DNA of 64,000 nt, from positions 5,952,001 to 6,016,000 of the forward strand of contig NZ_CP107954.1 in assembly GCF_036067295.1 (NCBI RefSeq), written 5' to 3'. The notes under the pieces are model-generated. The model ran no database searches. It had not been told where the DNA came from and saw only the letters and a program-made list of their open reading frames with translations. Source of the stretch: Kribbella sp. NBC_00382. Its GTDB lineage: Bacteria > Actinomycetota > Actinomycetes > Propionibacteriales > Kribbellaceae. Both the position numbers and the translations under genes were made by a program. Shown here piece after piece: positions 1 to 9,000 of this stretch (within the stretch, counting starts at the first letter, position 1; each line of letters starts with the position of its first letter).

Positions 1-2
1 AC

Positions 3-536
3 GCTGTCGACACCGATCCAGCCACCCACGAGTTCACCGTCAAGGCCTCCCAGAAGGTGCACGGAGCCCTGGCCGTCGGCGCCGGCCTGGTCGCGATCGG
101 TTTCGCGACCTCGGCGTCGACCAGCCCCACCGGCGTACTGCGCTGGATCGCCGCGGCAGCTTTCGTCGTGCTCGCGGTGATCTGTGCGCGGGCGATGACC
201 GTCGGGGCGATGCTGGTCGCCGACGAGGTCGGGATCCGGTTGCGGATCCGCAACGAATGGATCGGCACCCGATGGGAGGAGATCGAGGAGGTCACCGTGC
301 TCAAGCGGCGGCACCCGCTCGATGACGGCCGGATCGCGGTCCACCTGTTCGACCCCGGACCGGTGCTCAGCGAGATGCCGGCCGCGACTCGCAAGGTCAC
401 CGATGCCAACCGGCGGCTGACCGGCACCTCACTCGCGGTACCGTTCGGGTTGACGGCAAGGCCGTCCAACGGGGAAGTGGTACAGGCTCTGCACATGCTG
501 GCGGACACCAGGTGTCCGGTCAGGGAACAAGTCTGA
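3..536 (+). CDS. Membrane protein with PH-like domain, 5' end outside window
   Basis: The reading frame is already open at the window edge, so the true start probably lies upstream. The first possible internal start is a GTG at 57 with no clear ribosome site. Two hydrophobic stretches (codons following base 60 and again around 145-205) look like a transmembrane hairpin. They are followed by a soluble segment containing DEVGIRLRIRNEWIGT and a WEEIEEV strand, which resembles the bacterial PH-like fold that often follows a two-helix membrane anchor. The gene lies just upstream of a RodZ-like gene in the same direction. No catalytic residues are seen and the exact function is unknown. Assignment to a PH-like family rests on pattern only. 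Confidence 0.6.
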   Translation, partial: AVDTDPATHEFTVKASQKVHGALAVGAGLVAIGFATSASTSPTGVLRWIAAAAFVVLAVICARAMTVGAMLVADEVGIRLRIRNEWIGTRWEEIEEVTVLKRRHPLDDGRIAVHLFDPGPVLSEMPAATRKVTDANRRLTGTSLAVPFGLTARPSNGEVVQALHMLADTRCPVREQV

Positions 537-629
537 GCCTTGCGTGACCCCGTCGAGCCCAGGGCGTTGACTGTTGTGACGTCGGCGTACTGGTAGCCAA
601 CTTCGTAGACGGTGGAGAGGTGGTGGGGC

Positions 630-1391
630 GTGAGCATCGGCAGCGAGCTCACGGCGGCCCGCGAACGGGCCGACATGACGATCGAGCAGCTGAGTACGTC
701 GACCCGGATCAGATCCGGGCTGCTCGCCGCCATGGAGGCCGACGACTTCTCCCGCTGCGGCGGTAATTTCTATGCCCGCGGTCACATCCGGTCGATCGCG
801 CGTGTGGTGAAGGCGGATCCGGAAGCCCTGCTGGCGAAGTTCGACGAGGCGAACCCGGCACCGCAGCCGGACCGCGTCCGTCGGGAGGAGCGCGCGAGCG
901 ACAAGCGCCCGATCCTGCACTCGGCCCGCCCACGCTGGGGACTCGTCCTCGGCGCGATCCTGGTCGCCCTGATGGGCTGGGGCATCATGCGCCTCTTCAC
1001 CCTTCCCAGCGACGTCGAGGCCAACGCCTCCAAGACGACTCCGACGGCGGCCGTCACCACCCCCGCGCCCAAACCGTCCGCCAAGCCCACCGCGAAGCCG
1101 ACCACCCCCGGGAAACCGCAGAAGCCCGCTGCGCCCCTCCGCACCAAGCTCTCCCTGACCGCCCGAGGCGACGGCTCCTACGTCACCATCCGCAACTCAA
1201 AGGGCCTCAAACTCTTCCAGGGCGTCCTCGGCCCCGGCTCCACCCAAACCATCAACTACGCCGGCGAAATCCGCGTCACCTTGGAAAGCGGCGGCAACAT
1301 CACCGTCTACATCAACAACACCAAGGTCACCCCACCCGCCAAACGCTTCACCATCCTCCCCACCGGCAAAATAGCCACCCCCGAAGACTGA
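630..1391 (+). CDS. RodZ-like helix-turn-helix membrane protein
   Basis: The N-terminal ~75 residues form a Cro/CI-type helix-turn-helix of the HTH_25 kind ([16 protein letters not shown], then [10 protein letters not shown]). A transmembrane helix lies near residues 105-122 ([16 protein letters not shown]). A Pro/Thr/Lys-rich linker and a C-terminal beta-rich DUF4115-like domain ([15 protein letters not shown]) follow. This is the architecture of RodZ, which links cytoskeleton and cell-wall machinery in rods; the actinobacterial versions have less certain roles. I prefer the GTG at 630, giving a start [11 protein letters not shown], because it matches where the family domain begins. A GTG at 612 is an in-frame alternative. 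It lies just upstream of rimO, as in many actinobacteria. Confidence 0.8.
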   Translation: MSIGSELTAARERADMTIEQLSTSTRIRSGLLAAMEADDFSRCGGNFYARGHIRSIARVVKADPEALLAKFDEANPAPQPDRVRREERASDKRPILHSARPRWGLVLGAILVALMGWGIMRLFTLPSDVEANASKTTPTAAVTTPAPKPSAKPTAKPTTPGKPQKPAAPLRTKLSLTARGDGSYVTIRNSKGLKLFQGVLGPGSTQTINYAGEIRVTLESGGNITVYINNTKVTPPAKRFTILPTGKIATPED

Positions 1392-1443
1392 CCCCGCTGC
1401 GCCAATTTCGATGCGGTCGGGGGAGGGGTCATACTCGGGGGTG

Positions 1444-3126
1444 ATGACTACGACTCCCACCACCGTTGCCCTGGTCACGCTGGGCTGTGCTCGTAACGAC
1501 GTCGACTCCGAGGAGTTGGCCGGCCGGCTCGAGGCCGGTGGTTTCCGGCTGGTCGAGGATGCCGCCGAGGCAGACACCGTGGTGGTGAACACCTGCGGAT
1601 TCGTCGAGGCCGCCAAGAAGGACTCGGTCGACACCTTGCTCGCCGCCTCCGACTACAAGGAGTCCGGCCGCACGCAGGCCGTCGTAGCAGTCGGCTGCCT
1701 GGCCGAGCGGTACGGCGAGCAGTTGGCCGAGGCGCTCCCGGAGACCGACGCAGTGCTCGGCTTCGACGACTACGCGGACATCTCCGACAAGCTCCGCTCG
1801 ATCCTCGCCGGCACCAAGCACCAGTCGCACGTCCCACGCGACCGCCGCAAGCTCCTCCCGCTAGCCCCCGCCGACCGCGCGAACGCCCACGGCGTAGCAG
1901 TCCCCGGCCACGGTGACAGCGCCAAGCAGGGCGACGCCGGCGAGCAGAACCCGAACGGCGCCACAGCTCCCGCTGCCGAGCAGAGCCTGGACAGCGAGGC
2001 CGGTGCTGCCGCGAAGCGGAGGATCAACGGTGATGTTGCCGCCGAGGTGCAGGCCCAGCGTGAGCAGGGCCTCAAGGGACGTACGGTCAAGGCCTCCGAG
2101 CCGACTGAGCTGACCATCGACGCTCCTGACCTAGCTTCCGCTCCGGCCAGCGGTCCGCGGATCGTTCGGCGCCGGCTCGACGGTGGGCCGATGGCTCCGT
2201 TGAAGCTGGCGTCCGGTTGCGACCGCCGGTGCGCGTTCTGCGCGATCCCCGCCTTCCGTGGCGCCTTCGTCTCGCGCCGCCCGACCGAGGTACTCGGCGA
2301 GGCGCACTGGCTGGCCGAGAACGGCGTCCGCGAGGTCTTCCTGGTCTCCGAGAACTCCACCTCGTACGGCAAGGACCTCGGCGATCTGCGCCTGCTCGAG
2401 ACCCTCGTCGCGGAGATCGCCGAGGTACCGGGCCTGACCCGCGTCCGCGTCTCGTACCTCCAGCCCGCCGAGATGCGCCCGACCCTGATCACGGCGATGG
2501 CCTCGACCCCCGGCGTCGTCCCGTACTTCGATCTCTCCTTCCAGCACGCGTCCGGCCCGTTGCTGCGCCGGATGCGTCGTTTCGGTGACTCCGAGCGTTT
2601 CCTCGAACTGATTGCGCAGGTCCGCGCCCAGGCGCCGACGGCCGGCATCCGGAGCAACGTGATCGTCGGCTTCCCGGGCGAGACGGAGGAGGACGTGGAC
2701 ATTCTCTGTGACTTCCTTTCCCGCGCCGGCCTCGACGCGATCGGTGTGTTCGGCTACTCGGACGAGGACGGCACCGAGGCCGAGACGTACGACGGCAAGC
2801 TCGACGAGGACACCATCGCGGCCCGACTGGACCGCGTCACCCGGCTCGCCGAGGACCTGACGTCGGCCCGCGCCGAGGACCGGATCGGTGAGACCGTCGA
2901 GATCCTGGTCGAGTCGATCGACGGCGACACCGCCGAAGGCCGCGCCGCCCACCAGGGCCCTGAGGTCGACGGCTCGACGACACTCACCGGCTTCCCGGCG
3001 GACCTCGCGATCGGCGATCTGGTCACCGCCGAGGTGGTCGGGACCGAAGGCGTCGACCTGATCGCCGCCTTCGCCGCGCAGGTACGCACCCGAGAGGGCG
3101 TTCCGGCAGCTAACCTGACCGCGTGA
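1444..3126 (+). CDS. rimO: Ribosomal protein S12 methylthiotransferase RimO with long interdomain insert
   Basis: RimO adds a methylthio group to an aspartate of ribosomal protein S12 using radical SAM chemistry and two iron-sulfur clusters. The N-terminal UPF0004 domain starts [17 protein letters not shown] and has further conserved cysteines ([15 protein letters not shown]). The radical SAM motif is CDRRCAFC with cysteines 259, 263 and 266. A C-terminal TRAM-like region carries [11 protein letters not shown]. Between the first two domains, roughly residues 126-239 form a low-complexity Ala/Gly/Glu-rich insert absent from enterobacterial RimO (~440 residues). Streptomyces-type RimO has a shorter insert here, from memory. 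The ATG at 1444 is chosen because homology begins directly after it. The stop overlaps the pgsA start (GTGA), implying coupled translation. Confidence 0.93.
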   Translation: MTTTPTTVALVTLGCARNDVDSEELAGRLEAGGFRLVEDAAEADTVVVNTCGFVEAAKKDSVDTLLAASDYKESGRTQAVVAVGCLAERYGEQLAEALPETDAVLGFDDYADISDKLRSILAGTKHQSHVPRDRRKLLPLAPADRANAHGVAVPGHGDSAKQGDAGEQNPNGATAPAAEQSLDSEAGAAAKRRINGDVAAEVQAQREQGLKGRTVKASEPTELTIDAPDLASAPASGPRIVRRRLDGGPMAPLKLASGCDRRCAFCAIPAFRGAFVSRRPTEVLGEAHWLAENGVREVFLVSENSTSYGKDLGDLRLLETLVAEIAEVPGLTRVRVSYLQPAEMRPTLITAMASTPGVVPYFDLSFQHASGPLLRRMRRFGDSERFLELIAQVRAQAPTAGIRSNVIVGFPGETEEDVDILCDFLSRAGLDAIGVFGYSDEDGTEAETYDGKLDEDTIAARLDRVTRLAEDLTSARAEDRIGETVEILVESIDGDTAEGRAAHQGPEVDGSTTLTGFPADLAIGDLVTAEVVGTEGVDLIAAFAAQVRTREGVPAANLTA

Positions 3127-3746
3127 CCATCCCGCCGACGAACCCGGTGCCGCGCGCCGCCGCCGGCCAGCTCAGCGCGCCCAGCGCCTGGAACGTGGCG
3201 AACGCGCTGACCGTCCTGCGGCTGGTCCTGGTGCCCTTGTTCGTCTGGCTGTTGCTCCGCGACGTCGGCGCGAGCGACGGCAACCGGCTGCTCGCCACCG
3301 CCGCCTTCGTGGTCGCGATCGTCACCGACCGGTTCGACGGCGATATCGCGCGCCGCTGGAACATGGTCACCAACTTCGGCAAGATCGCCGACCCGATCGC
3401 CGACAAGGCACTCACCGGGGCAGCGTTCATCGGTCTGTCGATCCTCGGCGATCTGCCCTGGTGGGTCACCGTCGTCGTGATGGTCCGTGAATGGGGTGTC
3501 ACCGCCCTCCGGTTCTGGGTGATCCGGCACGGCGTGATGCCGGCCAGCCGCGGCGGCAAGCTGAAGACGGTCCTGCAGGCGATCGCCCTCGGCCTCTACC
3601 TCCTTCCCTGGCACTCGGTCGCTGTCGTGCACTGGACTGCGATCGTCTTCATGGCCGCCGCCGTCATCGTCACGATCGTCACCGGTATCGACTACGTCGG
3701 CCGCGCTCTCCGCCTCAGAGCCGCCGCGAAGCGCCCCCTCCAGTGA
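3123..3746 (+). CDS. pgsA: CDP-diacylglycerol--glycerol-3-phosphate 3-phosphatidyltransferase
   Basis: This membrane enzyme makes phosphatidylglycerophosphate, the precursor of phosphatidylglycerol and cardiolipin. The complete CDP-alcohol phosphotransferase signature D-x2-DG-x2-AR-x8-G-x3-D-x3-D is present ([11 protein letters not shown] followed by [10 protein letters not shown]). Several hydrophobic helices span the protein, and the length of 207 residues is normal for PgsA. The GTG start overlaps the rimO stop by four bases, and its own stop overlaps the start of cinA in the same way, so rimO-pgsA-cinA look like one coupled operon. Other CDP-alcohol transferases share the signature, but the neighbourhood strongly favours PgsA. 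Confidence 0.9.
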   Translation: MTIPPTNPVPRAAAGQLSAPSAWNVANALTVLRLVLVPLFVWLLLRDVGASDGNRLLATAAFVVAIVTDRFDGDIARRWNMVTNFGKIADPIADKALTGAAFIGLSILGDLPWWVTVVVMVREWGVTALRFWVIRHGVMPASRGGKLKTVLQAIALGLYLLPWHSVAVVHWTAIVFMAAAVIVTIVTGIDYVGRALRLRAAAKRPLQ

Positions 3747-4273
3747 CCGCGAACCAGGCCCAGGTGCCAGCCGACTCCGCTACCATCGGCGGATCTCCGG
3801 AGGTGTTGCTGGGGCTGGTTGCGCGGTTGAAGGAGCGCGGGGAGACCCTCGCGACGGCGGAGTCGCTGACCGGCGGCATGGTCGGTGCGGCACTGACGGA
3901 CGTGCCAGGCGTGTCAGCGGTCTATCGAGGCGGAGTCGTCGTCTATGCGACCGACCTGAAGGCGACTCTGGCCGGCGTGCCCGCGGACCTCCTGGCCGAT
4001 GTGGGCCCGGTTCATCCGGACACGGCCGCTGCCCTGGCCACGGGCGTCCGAGAGCGCCTCGGGGCCACCTACGGGCTAGCCACGACCGGTGTGGCCGGAC
4101 CGGACCCGCAGGCCGGCATCGAAGCCGGCACCGTCTACGTAGCGGCCGCCGGACCAGGCGCGGTACGGGTGCGGAAGTTGGCTCTGAGCGGTGACCGGGC
4201 AGCTGTCCGGCAGGGCAGCGTGCGGGCCGTCCTGGAACTCGCTGCCGAGTTGGTGGCGGAAGAACTGGCTTGA
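3743..4273 (+). CDS. CinA C-terminal-type nicotinamide-nucleotide amidase
   Basis: The protein consists only of the CinA C-terminal (PncC) domain of about 160 residues, which deamidates nicotinamide mononucleotide back to nicotinic acid mononucleotide in NAD recycling. Recognisable motifs are the [11 protein letters not shown] segment with its probable catalytic serine, the [10 protein letters not shown] strand and [12 protein letters not shown]. The N-terminal MoCF-like domain of full-length CinA is absent, as is usual in actinobacteria. The GTG at 3743 overlaps the pgsA stop. In this group the gene classically precedes clgR, as it does here. Confidence 0.88.
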   Translation: MTANQAQVPADSATIGGSPEVLLGLVARLKERGETLATAESLTGGMVGAALTDVPGVSAVYRGGVVVYATDLKATLAGVPADLLADVGPVHPDTAAALATGVRERLGATYGLATTGVAGPDPQAGIEAGTVYVAAAGPGAVRVRKLALSGDRAAVRQGSVRAVLELAAELVAEELA

Positions 4274-4436
4274 TCGGGGTGTTGAGACCACCATGGGAAC
4301 AGGTAGGGCAGACTGGCACGGCGCACCGAAGCTGGACATTGCGAGGAGTAGTGACCCGGCAACGGGTACCGTTGGTCCCCACGGTCGAGCTACGGTGCGA
4401 GTAGGTTCGGTCCGACAGGCGGAAGGGAGAAACCTC

Positions 4437-4727
4437 ATGGTGCTGGTTCGTGGCCTCCTGGGCGACGTCCTGCGGCGCAAGCGGCTGCGCCAGGGGCGCA
4501 CTCTGCGCGAGGTGTCCGCCGATGCTCGGGTCAGCCTCGGCTACCTGTCGGAGGTCGAGCGCGGCCAGAAGGAGGCGTCGAGTGAGTTGCTCGCCGCCAT
4601 CTGCATGGCGCTGGAAGTACCGCTGTCCACGGTCTTCGCCGAGGTAAGCGAGGATCTGGCCCGCGAAGAGGCTCTGGTGCTGGCCCATCCGGCGATCGAG
4701 CCCGAGGTCGTTGCCTCCGCTGCCTGA
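4437..4727 (+). CDS. clgR: ClgR-type helix-turn-helix transcriptional activator
   Basis: A 96-residue protein made of one Cro/CI-type helix-turn-helix ([19 protein letters not shown] followed by [19 protein letters not shown]) and a short acidic C-terminus ending VASAA. ClgR of actinobacteria activates clpP, clpC and related stress genes, and is itself degraded by ClpP through a nonpolar C-terminal tail. The Ala-Ala end is compatible with this. The start is fixed by a GGAAGGGAG ribosome site 7-15 bases upstream of the ATG. Position after rimO-pgsA-cinA matches the standard actinobacterial arrangement. The 163 bases between cinA and clgR hold no gene I can support. Confidence 0.87.
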   Translation: MVLVRGLLGDVLRRKRLRQGRTLREVSADARVSLGYLSEVERGQKEASSELLAAICMALEVPLSTVFAEVSEDLAREEALVLAHPAIEPEVVASAA

Positions 4728-4747
4728 CCCCGGCAGCTCGTGGACGT

Positions 4748-5167
4748 TCATCGTCCGCTCTCCAGCCATGGCGTCCTGGTCGGCCAGACAAGCTGCAGTG
4801 CTTCGATCGGTGGCTCCTCGGGGCGTCTGAACATCGTGTTCGCCGTGTAGAGGTGCGTCGTCGAGTCGGGCACCCGGAGCAGTCGCGGCTCCAAGAACTC
4901 GCTGAGATCGGCACCTTCGTCGAACCGCCGCCCGGACAGCACCGCCTCCGCCAGCGGCTGGAACTCGTGGGCGACAGAGCCCGGATGGCAGTTGAAGGTG
5001 ATGAACTCCGGATGCCCGTGCAGGCTCAGCCCGAGCGTGTAGGCGTAGGCCGGATTGCGGCTGTCCGCGCCCTCGATGAACTGCACCGTCCAGCCGTGCT
5101 GCCGGATGTTGCTGAGCAGCCGCTGCTCGTACTCGGGATTCGTGATGCCGCCGCAGATGTCGCACAT
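4748..5167 (-). CDS. DUF4262 domain protein, probable SOS-regulon member
   Basis: A small soluble protein of 139 residues. It opens with MCDICGG, has HGWTVQFIEG, and carries the DUF4262 core AYAYTLGLSLHGHPEFI followed by a histidine-containing NCHPGSVAHEF. The biochemical function of DUF4262 is unknown; histidine and cysteine clusters suggest possible metal binding, which is inference. A GAGGAGAG ribosome site sits about six bases before the ATG. Directly upstream lies a perfect LexA-type palindrome, and the two genes upstream on the same strand are nei2 and lhr, both DNA repair functions. DNA-damage control is therefore the best contextual clue. It runs convergent with clgR. Confidence 0.8.
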   Translation of the reverse strand: MCDICGGITNPEYEQRLLSNIRQHGWTVQFIEGADSRNPAYAYTLGLSLHGHPEFITFNCHPGSVAHEFQPLAEAVLSGRRFDEGADLSEFLEPRLLRVPDSTTHLYTANTMFRRPEEPPIEALQLVWPTRTPWLESGR

Positions 5168-5185
5168 GAAGCTCTCCTCTCGGAT

Positions 5186-5201
5186 TCGAACAAATGTTCG
5201 A
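5186..5201 (-). promoter_or_regulatory. LexA/SOS box upstream of the DUF4262 gene
   Basis: The sequence TCGAACAAATGTTCGA is a perfect TCGAAC-N4-GTTCGA palindrome, the mycobacterial/Gram-positive LexA operator consensus. It ends 18 bases before the ATG of the minus-strand DUF4262 gene and just upstream of its ribosome site, where LexA would block transcription initiation. The only other clear match found in the window is at the recA promoter. Confidence 0.8.
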
Positions 5202-5259
5202 CTCGTCAGGGAAGGTATCCGGTTCTCCGTCGGATCAGCGGTTCATCCACAGGCGGATC

Positions 5260-6045
5260 TCAGGGCTCGGGCTGGCAGGTCGGGCACCAGTAGCTGACCC
5301 GCTCTCGGGGCGGCTCGCCGATCGGCGCCGTCCGGATCGTCGTCCGGCACCGCCGGCACGGTTTGCCTGGCCGCTCGAACACATACGACCGCTGACCAGG
5401 TCGATCTACCCCAGTCGTCACTTGGGCAGCATGCCTTAGATTCGCCTTCATCAGCCGGCGGCTCAGGTCGACCGCTGCCGCCAGGTCGACCGACGCCACC
5501 GTCCGCCACGGGTGAAGGCCGAGCAGGAAACACACCTCGGTCCGATAGAAGTTGCCGATTCCGGCGAGGTTCCGCTGATCCAGCAGCGCCTCACTGATCG
5601 TCCGCTCCGGTTGGGCCGCCAGATTGGCCAGCGCGAGCTCCCGATCGAAGCTGGGCGACAACAGATCCGGCCCCAGATGACCTACCACGGTGTCTTCCGA
5701 CTCGGTCGCGACCAGCTCCAGCACCGGCAGCCGATACCCCACGGCCGTCCAGTCAGCGGTCTTCAGCACGGCTCGCACCTGATGATCCGGACCGCCTTTC
5801 CAGGATTCGCCCGGCCGGTACAGATGCCAGCTGCCGTCCATCCGGAAGTGACTGTGGATCGTCACGCCAGCCGACAACCGCATCAGCAGATGCTTGCCCT
5901 TCGCAACGACCTCGAGCATGGTCCGTCCGCTGAGGTCCGTCGTGGCGAGCGTCGGCACCCGGAAGTCCGTCTCCGTCAGCTCATGTCCACCCAGGGCTTG
6001 GTCGAGCCGCTTGCACGCCCGCCAGACGGTATCTCCCTCAGGCAT
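5260..6045 (-). CDS. nei2: Endonuclease VIII-like DNA glycosylase Nei2
   Basis: A bifunctional base-excision glycosylase/AP lyase of the Fpg/Nei family that removes oxidised pyrimidines. The mature N-terminus is MPEGDTVWRA. The PEGDT form is that of Nei rather than the PELPEV of Fpg, and provides the catalytic proline and glutamate. A helix-two-turn-helix region (LLDQRNLAGIGNFYRTEV) and a C-terminal zinc finger with two CxxC pairs (CRRC and CPTC) are present. Length 261 is typical. The gene starts three bases after the lhr stop, so lhr-nei2 is almost certainly an operon, an arrangement also known in mycobacteria. Confidence 0.93.
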   Translation of the reverse strand: MPEGDTVWRACKRLDQALGGHELTETDFRVPTLATTDLSGRTMLEVVAKGKHLLMRLSAGVTIHSHFRMDGSWHLYRPGESWKGGPDHQVRAVLKTADWTAVGYRLPVLELVATESEDTVVGHLGPDLLSPSFDRELALANLAAQPERTISEALLDQRNLAGIGNFYRTEVCFLLGLHPWRTVASVDLAAAVDLSRRLMKANLRHAAQVTTGVDRPGQRSYVFERPGKPCRRCRTTIRTAPIGEPPRERVSYWCPTCQPEP

Positions 6046-6048
6046 GGC

Positions 6049-9000
6049 TCAGGCCCGGAGCCGCAGCCCGCGCGGCGTCGCGTGGAATCCGGCCTTGGCC
6101 AGCGCGTCGCCGAACGCCGTATGCCGCACCTGCTCGCCATCGGCCGTCTCCACGCTGAGCTTGCCCAAGTGCCCGTCCCTGATCGCCAGCGCCAAGGCAT
6201 CCACCGCCGGTTGCAGCAGCTCCGGGTCTTCGGTGAAGCTCAGCACAGTCCGCCCGCCACGCTCGACGTACACGATCAGCCGTCCGTCGACGAGCATCAC
6301 GAGCGCGCCGGCCTTCCGTCCCGGTCGATGCCCGCCCGCGTTCTCCCGCTCAGGCCAAGGCAGAGCAGCGCCGTAGGGATTAGCCGGATCAGAAGCAGCC
6401 AGTACTACGGCCCGCGCCGCCGGCTCCTCCTTCGCCCTACTGCCCGACGACGACCCACCAGTCGGCAACTCGGCCATCGCCCGCAGACGGTCGACCGCAC
6501 CCGGCAAGGCGAACTGCGCAGCCCCCAACCCGGCCACGAAGTACCCACGTCGGCATCGCCCGGACTCCTCGAATGCGCTCAGCACCTTGTAGACCGCGGC
6601 GAACCCGCCCGGCGTCCGCTCGGTGATGACCGAGCCACGCGTGACGATCCCATAGCGGTCCAGCAGCGTCTCCGCCGCAGCGTGCGCCCGTCGGGTCGCG
6701 TCCTCGTTGCGCTCGGGCAGCAACGACCAGCGTCCGCCCGCCGTGGGTGGACCGCTCCGAGCAGGCATCGCCGGACGCCCTGGCCTCAAGGCGCGTCCGG
6801 GTCGAGCGCGAGGCGCAGTACGTCGGGTCCGATGGGTGCCTCGCCCTCCGCCGACCAATGACCGGACCGGCGCCAGGGTGTCGTTGGTCAGATGCCCGGC
6901 CCAGACGAGATCCCACAGGATGCCGACGAGCGTCTCGTCATCGACCACCCCGGCCGCCGCGCCCACCGCATCGCTCAGTTGCCGGAAGAAGAACGCACCG
7001 CCCCCGGCCAACGCGTCCAGCACGGCCTGATGCGTCTCGCCGACCTCGAACGACGGATCCGGATCGGGCAGCGTGAGATCGCAGTTGTCCGCGAGGTGCA
7101 ACGAGACCCAACCATCGGTACCAGGAAGCGAACCGGACCCAGCCCACACGATCTCGCCGGTCGCCGTCAGCTCGTCCAGCATCGACGGTTGATACCCCGG
7201 CACGCGCGACGGCAGCACGATCGACTCCAGCGCCGACGCAGGGACCGCACAGCCTGCCAGTTGCTCAACAGCACCCAGCAGTACGTCGTACCCCCGGCCG
7301 CGACTGCTGGTGATGCCTTGCCACGCGGGCAGGAATCGCGCCAGCGCGGACGGATCGACCGGCTCGACCTCCTTGCGCAGCGCGGCGAGCGACCGGCGGC
7401 GGAGCAGCCTCAGGATATCGCTGTCACACCACTCCATCGCGATCCCGCCAGGCAGGAACTCACCCTCGACCACCCGCCCGGCTGCTGCCAGCCGGCGCAA
7501 GGTGTCGGACACGACCGCCACGCCGATGCCGAGGTTCGTCGCGAGATCGATGGCACGGAAGGGACCGTGGGTCCGGGCATAGCGAGACACCAGGTCGCCC
7601 ATCGGGTCGGCGACCGACTCGGCATGCGCCTCGGCGATACCGGGCGGCAGCGGTACACCGAGCGCATCACGCAACCGCGCGACGTCCTCCACCACGGCCC
7701 ACCGGTGTTCACCCGCGATCCGCACCCGGACCACCCGGCGGGCGGCGGCGAGTTCGGTCAGCCAGGCTTCGGCATCCGAGCCGTCGACGCAGCGTTGGGA
7801 CGCCTCGGACAGGGACAGCGGACCGATCAGCCGTAGTACGTCGAAGAGGCCTTCGCCGTTGCGGGCGCGCCGGTCCTCGGCGAGGCGTTGCAGCTCGGCC
7901 TCTGTGCGCAGTACGACCTCGGCGTCGAGTAGTTCGCGCAGCTCAGTGCGGCCGAGCAGCTCGGACAGCAGGCTTTGGTCGAGCGCCAGCGCCGCCGCGC
8001 GCTTCTCAGCAAGTGGGGTGTCGCCCTCGTACATGAAGGCGCCCACGTAGCCGAACAGCAGCGACTTCGCGAACGGCGAGGCCTCGGGTGTCTCCACCTC
8101 GACGACGGAGATCCGTCGCTCGCTGATGCCCGTCAGCAGGTCCTTGAGCGCGTTCAGGTCGTAGACGTCCTGCAGCACCTCGCGCAGCGTCTCGAGCACT
8201 ATCGGGAACGAACCGTATTTGCTTGCCACGCTCAACAACTGCGCCGACTTCTGCCGTTGCTGCCACAGGGGCGATCGCTTGCCCGGGTTTCGCCGGGGGA
8301 GCAGCAATGCGCGCGCCGCGCACTCACGGAAGCGGGCTGCGAACAAGGCCGAGCCGCCAACCTCGTTAGTGACCAGATCCTCGATCTCGGCCGCATCGAA
8401 CAGCACGAGATCGGCACCCGGCGGCGGCTCATCCGTCTCCGGCAGACGCAGCACGATGCCGTCGTCACCGGAGACCGATTGCGCGTCCATCCCGTACCGC
8501 TCGCGGAGCCGCGCGGCGATCGCCAGCGCCCAAGGACCGTGGACCTGACCCCCGTACGGCGAATGGATGCAGACCCGCCAGTCGCCCAGCTCGTCCCGGA
8601 ACCGCTCGACCACGATGGTGATGTCGTCGGGCACCCGGCTGGTCGCCTCGCGTTGCTCACCGAGGTAGGCGACCAGGTTGTTCGCGGCGTACTCGTCGAG
8701 GCCGGCGTCGCGTGCCCGCTTGACCGCCTTCGCCGGCGGCAGCGCGGCCATGGTCCGGACGAAGGCGCCGGTCGCGGCACCGAGCTCGGCCGGGCGACCG
8801 ACGGCGTCGCCCTTCCAGAACGGCAGTCGCCCCGGCTGACCTGGCGCCGGCGAGACCAGTACGCGGTCGTGGGTGATGTCCTCGATCCGCCAACTCGACG
8901 CGCCCAGCGTGAAGACGTCGCCGACCCGGGACTCGTAGACCATCTCCTCGTCGAGCTCGCCGACGCGGTGGTTGGTCGACTCGCCGACCAGGAACACGCC

